A stretch of 64,000 bases of DNA from positions 1,984,001 through 2,048,000 of the forward strand of contig NW_026570224.1 of the NCBI RefSeq assembly GCF_019649055.1. Direction: 5' to 3'. The DNA is from Paramacrobiotus metropolitanus. Its lineage: Eukaryota > Tardigrada > Eutardigrada > Parachela > Macrobiotidae. The notes beneath the pieces were generated by a model that worked only from the letters and a program-made list of their open reading frames with translations, had not been told where the DNA came from and ran no database searches. Positions within the stretch are counted from its first letter, which is position 1, and every line of letters starts with the position of its first letter. Positions 60,701-64,000 of the stretch are shown piece after piece. Position numbers and translations under genes: made by a program.

Positions 60701-63700
60701 TGACCGAATCTGCAAGGCCGGTTGTTCCATCTCGAAAAGCCAAAGTAACGGAAGAACACGAAGTTATCGAGACATTGACTCCGCGTGACCGACCTGCCGC
60801 GGTAGTTCACCGAACTGGACTTCCGGATTGGGAGATAGTGGAAGACCACGCTAGAATGTCACCACCACCCGAACTGCAGAAGATAAGGGAAGAGAGCATT
60901 ACGATCAAGAAGACGCCGGAAACAGTCATTGTGAAGCAGCCATCGGAAGAGGAGATGCGCACTTACTCGGAAACTGTTGTCACAGAATCCGAGGACGTGG
61001 AGAAAGTAAAGAAGGAAAAATCCAAATCGAAGGGAATTTTTGGCGTTTTCAAGTCGAAGAAATCCAAAGAAGCCTCCAGCGAATCGGTGACAAAAGTACG
61101 CGACGAATCGGAAGTGGAGTACACCGAGCGCGCACATTCTGAAGTGATGCAACCAGTTCGAATGGAAGAAGAAATCGTTACTGGGCCACCACGCGATCGG
61201 CCGCTGCCGGTTAATCATCGCGTCGGCTATCCAGACTGGGAAATGGAGCGACACATCCCAGCAGAAGAACTAGTACAGCAGAAAGCTAAAGATGCCGAAC
61301 ACATTTCGGAAAGTGTGATTGTGCGAGAAACGTCCGAGCCAGCGCTAAAGCCTGTCGTTGTTGATACCAAGCCTGTGGTAGAGCGCCGAGTAAGAACGGC
61401 CTCGCGTGAAACGCTTGCAATTATTCCGCCTCCGCCGTTTGTTGTACCGGAAATTATACACTCGACGGCGGCCGTTATTGTTCCGCCCAGTATTCCAGTT
61501 ACTAAGCCGGTAGAACGTGCGCCGGTTGTCGCGTTTCCGGAAACACTGGAGATCATCTCAGCCCCTGAACTGGTAAGACCGCTGCTGGTTGAGCCGACAC
61601 AAGCTATCGTGGTCGTTCCTCCACCGCGTCCTAAGCCTGTTGTTCGAGAAACATTGGAAATCATCCAAGCTCCTGATGTTGTGATGCCGGTGTTGGTGGA
61701 GTCAACACAGGCAGTTGTCGTCAAGCCGGTTGTTGTTGAAACAAAACCCATAATTTTGCCGGCTGTGAAAGTCGCATCCCGTGAATCCTTGGATATCATC
61801 TCGCCGCCGCCGTTGGTGGCGCCTCTTTACATCGAACCTACCCAAGCAGTGATCGTCCCTTTTATTCCGCCAGTGATAACCAAGCCGGTCGTCGAACGTC
61901 CGTTGAGATCGGCTGAACGCGAGACACTGGAAATCATTCCACCTCCGGATACTCTGATGCCGGTGCTGATCGAACCCACCCAGGCCGTTGCTCGCCGTGT
62001 TTTACAGCCGAAAGTTGCGATCCCACAGGAAGAGCATTTCGAAGAAACTGTGACGGTTATTCGGGATGCCCCAACTCCCGCACGCCGAGCTAAGAAGGTG
62101 GAAGTCGAATCTTCGACCTCATCGGAATCGGAAAGTGAAGATGAAAGCGTTGTCGTGCGCAGAGCTCGTCCGGCGTCAAGAGTTTTGGAAGAATCCATTC
62201 TAGAAGTCGAAGAACCGATGAGTCCACGAGAGAGGCCATCGGCTGTCGCCCATCGTTTTAACGTCCCGGATCGCGATATTATTCACCTGCTTCCACAAGA
62301 AACAGTCTCATCTCATGAACACCTGCAAGAATCGGTTGTCGTGAAGAGCAGTGAGAAAACAGTTAAACCAGCGGTTCCAGCGAGAACATCGAAGAAAGTC
62401 TCTATATCATCCGAGTCCGAAACCGAAAGAGAAGCTGTCAGAAAGGTCGTCTCAGCAACGGAAACCCATCATGTCACGGAAGTACAAGTCCCGAGAGATC
62501 GACCGGCAGCCATTGAACACCGTTATAATGTCACTGACCGAGATATCGCAGTCGCTTCGGGACTGTTACTTCCGAGAGAAACGCTTGAGGAAAATGTAAC
62601 ATACTCACAGCAAAAGGTCACTGCAAAGAAGCCAGTGGAAGAGCGCCGCACTGAAGAAATTGTGAGCACTCGCGTGGGCATAGAACCAGCGCGAATGATG
62701 CCGCCCCCTAGAGTGACTACCGAACACATTGTCGCAGAGGAGCCGGTTTTAACTCCTCGAATGCGTCCACCGTTTGTCGTTCATCCGTACGGCGTTCCGG
62801 ACCGTGATATCGAAACTATCAGCAGACGCTTTCCGTTTCCCGAAGAAACACGCCCAGAAAGCGAAATCCTTCAGGAACGAGTTGTGACGGAAAGCGTAAA
62901 AACGGCCAAGCCTGCAGTGCCACCCAGATCAGTGGCAGAGAAAACTGTCGTCAGAGAGGATGTTGCCATTATGGAGGAAAGGCAACCCAAGGCGGCTCCA
63001 GTCCAGCCAGAGCGGGTTGAACATTTAGTCCCTCGCGAGCGCCCGCCAGTTATTTACCATCGGGGAAAATTCGCGGATTATGAGATCGAACCGATAGCTT
63101 CCAGGTATGTTCCAGTTGCAGCTGAACCGGCTGTAGAAAAACGCCAGGAAGAACGCGTCCGATCGGATACTGAACATATACACGAAACTGTCAGTGTCGT
63201 AACCACTACAAGATCGTCTTCGCCTCCACGAACAAGAGCTGTTGCGCCGGTGGAAGTGGAAGAAGTACATCTCTCCCCACGCGAACGACCGGCGGAAATC
63301 CACCATCCAGCAAGATTGTCAGATTTTGAAATAGAGCCACTGGCCGCCAAATATTCGCCGGTCTTGGTTCCCGCCGTACCGGTAACGGAAAAACGGAAGG
63401 TCGAAGAACGCGTTCCGGCATCTGAGCATCTGCGGGAGACCGTTACTGTGGTGAGCACCGCACGAGTACCATCGCCAACGCGAACAAAGATCGCGCCAGT
63501 GGAAGAAACAGAAATCGAACATTTAACTCCGCGCGAGCGCCCGCCCAAAATTCGTCACCGGGGCAAGAATTCCGATTACGATATCGAAGCGATCGCTGCC
63601 AAGTACGCTCCGATTTCAGCTGAGCCAGCAGTCAAACCACTCAAATCGTCCACCACAGAATACGAGCATGTCACGGTAACAACAAAAACAACAGCCGAGC

Positions 63701-64000
63701 CATCGGTGAAATTCGGTGTGTCAGAGCGGTCAAAGATGGTAAAAGATGTGTTTGCCATGGAACAGGGACCGCCGATCGTTGCTGCCCGGCTAATTCCCGC
63801 GCAAATATCACAGGAGTTTGTCACTGTTCGTGAAGTGTCACCTCCTATACGTGTCCATCGTCATGAAGAGGAGGTGGTACATCTGACACCGCGAGAACGT
63901 CCGGCAGCGGTTGAGCACAAAGCGGGATTGCGAGATGAAAACATCAACATGTTTGCCACCCGTCTCGCTGATATGACTGCAGTCGAGGGCAAGAAAGCCA
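39775..64000 (+). CDS. Giant nesprin-like (SYNE/Msp300-type) actin-binding protein, 5' 24 exons, continues past window
   Basis: Nesprins link the nuclear envelope to actin. Exons: 39775-39934, 40627-40688, 40794-40889, 40974-41057, 41419-41511, 41790-41989, 42092-42288, 42448-42545, 42633-42776, 42864-43039, 43162-43303, 43653-44214, 44286-44343, 44515-44623, 44763-44902, 45157-45450, 45827-46324, 46870-49276, 49395-49691, 49774-53433, 54344-54620, 54792-58334, 58569-59503 and 59629 to beyond 64000. Every junction is GT-AG and in phase, giving at least 6201 codons. The start ATG follows an in-frame TAA at 39763. Residues 54-165 and about 220-330 are CH domains; the long Ser/Pro/Arg linker between them and the C-terminal [10 protein letters not shown] of CH2 favour nesprin over spectrin or plakin. 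Residues 331-773 look helical, spectrin-like. From 774 on the chain is charged, repeat-rich and probably disordered. A C-terminal KASH domain would lie outside the window, so a CH-containing protein of another class is not excluded. Confidence 0.88.
40627..41511 (+). other. CH1 domain of the nesprin-like gene (exons 2-5)
   Basis: Begins [15 protein letters not shown], the actin-binding-site 1 helix of type 1 CH domains, continues [17 protein letters not shown] and N-V-E-R-A-L-D-Y-L, and closes with I-K-L-V-N-I, then [11 protein letters not shown]. This pattern is specific to tandem-CH actin-binding domains. Exon boundaries fall in phase 1, 0, 0, 0 and 0. Confidence 0.95.
41952..42545 (+). other. 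CH2 domain of the nesprin-like gene (exons 6-8)
   Basis: Starts [10 protein letters not shown], continues [12 protein letters not shown] and L-G-I-P-K-F-L-E, and ends [17 protein letters not shown], a close match to nesprin CH2. Exon 6 also encodes the linker of about 50 residues between the domains, with [14 protein letters not shown], a basic Ser/Pro patch that could be phosphorylated or act as a nuclear signal. Confidence 0.93.
42633..44902 (+). other. Helical, spectrin-like region (exons 9-15)
   Basis: Exons 9-15 encode about 440 residues rich in Leu, Glu, Lys and Arg with regularly placed Trp (R-D-W-C-N-D, D-S-L-W-A-R-L, V-D-E-W-E-R-R, R-R-W-K-R-I, D-R-W-L-L-H-I), the pattern of spectrin-type three-helix bundles. 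There is room for about four repeats, far fewer than in vertebrate giant nesprins, but more may follow outside the window. Confidence 0.7.
50455..51720 (+). repeat. ~145-residue protein repeat, three copies (exon 20)
   Basis: [24 protein letters not shown] and [12 protein letters not shown] occur at about 50488, 50914 and 51358. Each is followed at equal distance by K-I-R-E-E-S-V-L-V-type and P-x-R-A-P-K-type segments, so the whole ~430-440 nt unit was duplicated twice. It is a specialised form of the general H-R-x-G motif. Confidence 0.9.
55927..58040 (+). repeat. Eight-copy ~92-residue array with 16 R-R-T-S-L-E-F sites (exon 22)
   Basis: R-R-T-S-L-E-F or a close variant begins at 55955, 56093, 56237, 56372, 56522, 56651, 56801, 56930, 57068, 57197, 57338, 57464, 57608, 57731, 57890 and 58016. 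Odd copies have the form [17 protein letters not shown]; even copies have x-F-x2-D-R-R-T-S-L-E-F. The pair repeats with a period of 267-285 nt. The sites differ in synonymous codons while the protein stays constant, which points to purifying selection rather than very recent duplication. R-R-x-S is the classical consensus for cAMP-dependent and related basophilic kinases. Confidence 0.95.
60109..61350 (+). repeat. ~110-residue segment duplicated about 0.9 kb apart (exon 24)
   Basis: 60109-60438 and 61012-61350 align over their length at an offset of about 903 nt: K-S-K-S-K-G-I-F-G-[LV]-F-K-S-K-K-S-K-E, then [16 protein letters not shown]-[ED]-R-P, H-R-V-G-Y-P-D and E-H-I-S-E. The two copies differ by scattered substitutions and a few codon insertions. 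Confidence 0.9.
61405..62010 (+). repeat. Pro/Val-rich array with E-P-T-Q-A-V motif, five copies (exon 24)
   Basis: R-E-T-L-E-I-I-like starts at about 61405, 61534, 61648, 61780 and 61918 are each followed some 20 residues later by [PS]-[VL]-[LY]-[IV]-E-P-T-Q-A-V. The spacing is 38-46 residues. Composition differs from the rest of the protein (few acidic residues, many Pro and Val), so this is a separate repeat family. Confidence 0.85.

Larger units (their letters stand above)
45157..64000 (+). other. Disordered repeat-rich region with recurring H-R-x-G motif (exons 16-24)
   Basis: Roughly 5,400 residues dominated by Glu, Val, Arg, Pro, Ser and Thr, with almost no Cys or Trp. Two short motifs alternate. 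One is E-H-[LI]-x-E-[TS]-V, the other R-[ED]-R-P-x2-[VI]-x-H-[RH]-x-G-x2-D-x-[DE]-[IM]. Examples of the second lie at 48502, 49456, 50041, 50488, 50914, 51358, 52306, 52882, 53341, 54515, 55188, 58204, 58973, 59353, 59887, 60286, 60541, 60790, 61195, 62230, 62497, 62761, 63031, 63283, 63532 and 63892. Near the window end the spacing is almost constant at 83-84 residues. Large exons (up to 3.66 kb) suggest growth by internal duplication. No known domain is recognised. Confidence 0.85.

Overview
The window is animal nuclear DNA. Three conserved genes and one unrecognised gene are built from many short exons with GT-AG (and a few GC-AG) introns, mostly 50-300 nt, and lie between AT-rich, repeat-laden intergenic DNA. 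The compact introns and the nesprin-type and P5B-ATPase genes suggest an invertebrate, perhaps a small-genome ecdysozoan such as a tardigrade. That placement is a guess; nothing here proves the phylum.

Layout, all genes on the + strand. 1-7.3 kb: no gene; a 5'-truncated retroelement fragment with a target-site duplication (3.03-3.54 kb). 7.34-13.71 kb: complete 28-exon P5B-type ATPase (ATP13A2/3 family, 1339 aa). 15.24-16.5 kb: satellite of degenerate 8-bp units. 17.45-20.20 kb: complete 5-exon mitoribosomal PPR protein (PTCD3/mS39, 681 aa). 20.66-27.3 kb: a repeat island with two near-identical copies of a 0.43-0.55 kb repeat, a palindromic ~80-bp satellite, a probable MITE, and a minus-strand non-LTR retrotransposon (RT, CCHC and restriction-like endonuclease) broken by one in-frame stop. 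30.4-31 kb: a second retroelement fragment. 33.6-34.4 kb: a five-exon gene for a 150-aa basic protein that I do not recognise. 35.03-35.63 kb: a 79-bp minisatellite ending in a perfect stem-loop. 39.78 kb to the window end: the first 24 exons (over 6,200 codons) of a giant nesprin-like gene.

The nesprin-like gene is the main attraction. It starts with paired calponin-homology domains joined by a Ser/Pro/Arg linker and a modest helical region. Then come more than 5,400 residues predicted to be disordered, made of several interleaved repeat families: a recurring motif close to R-x-R-P-x2-V-x-H-R-x-G-x2-D-x-D-I (about 30 copies), an eight-copy ~92-residue array carrying 16 R-R-T-S-L-E-F-like sites, about seven basic-hydrophobic [10 protein letters not shown]-like motifs, a ~145-residue triplication and a Pro/Val-rich five-copy array. 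I know of no described domain that matches them.

The exon chains were joined by hand. The total coding length of each complete gene is an exact multiple of three, and every junction keeps frame, which supports the models strongly. The genes show no obvious functional link to one another (endolysosomal transport, mitochondrial translation, nucleus-cytoskeleton coupling), as expected for unrelated eukaryotic neighbours.
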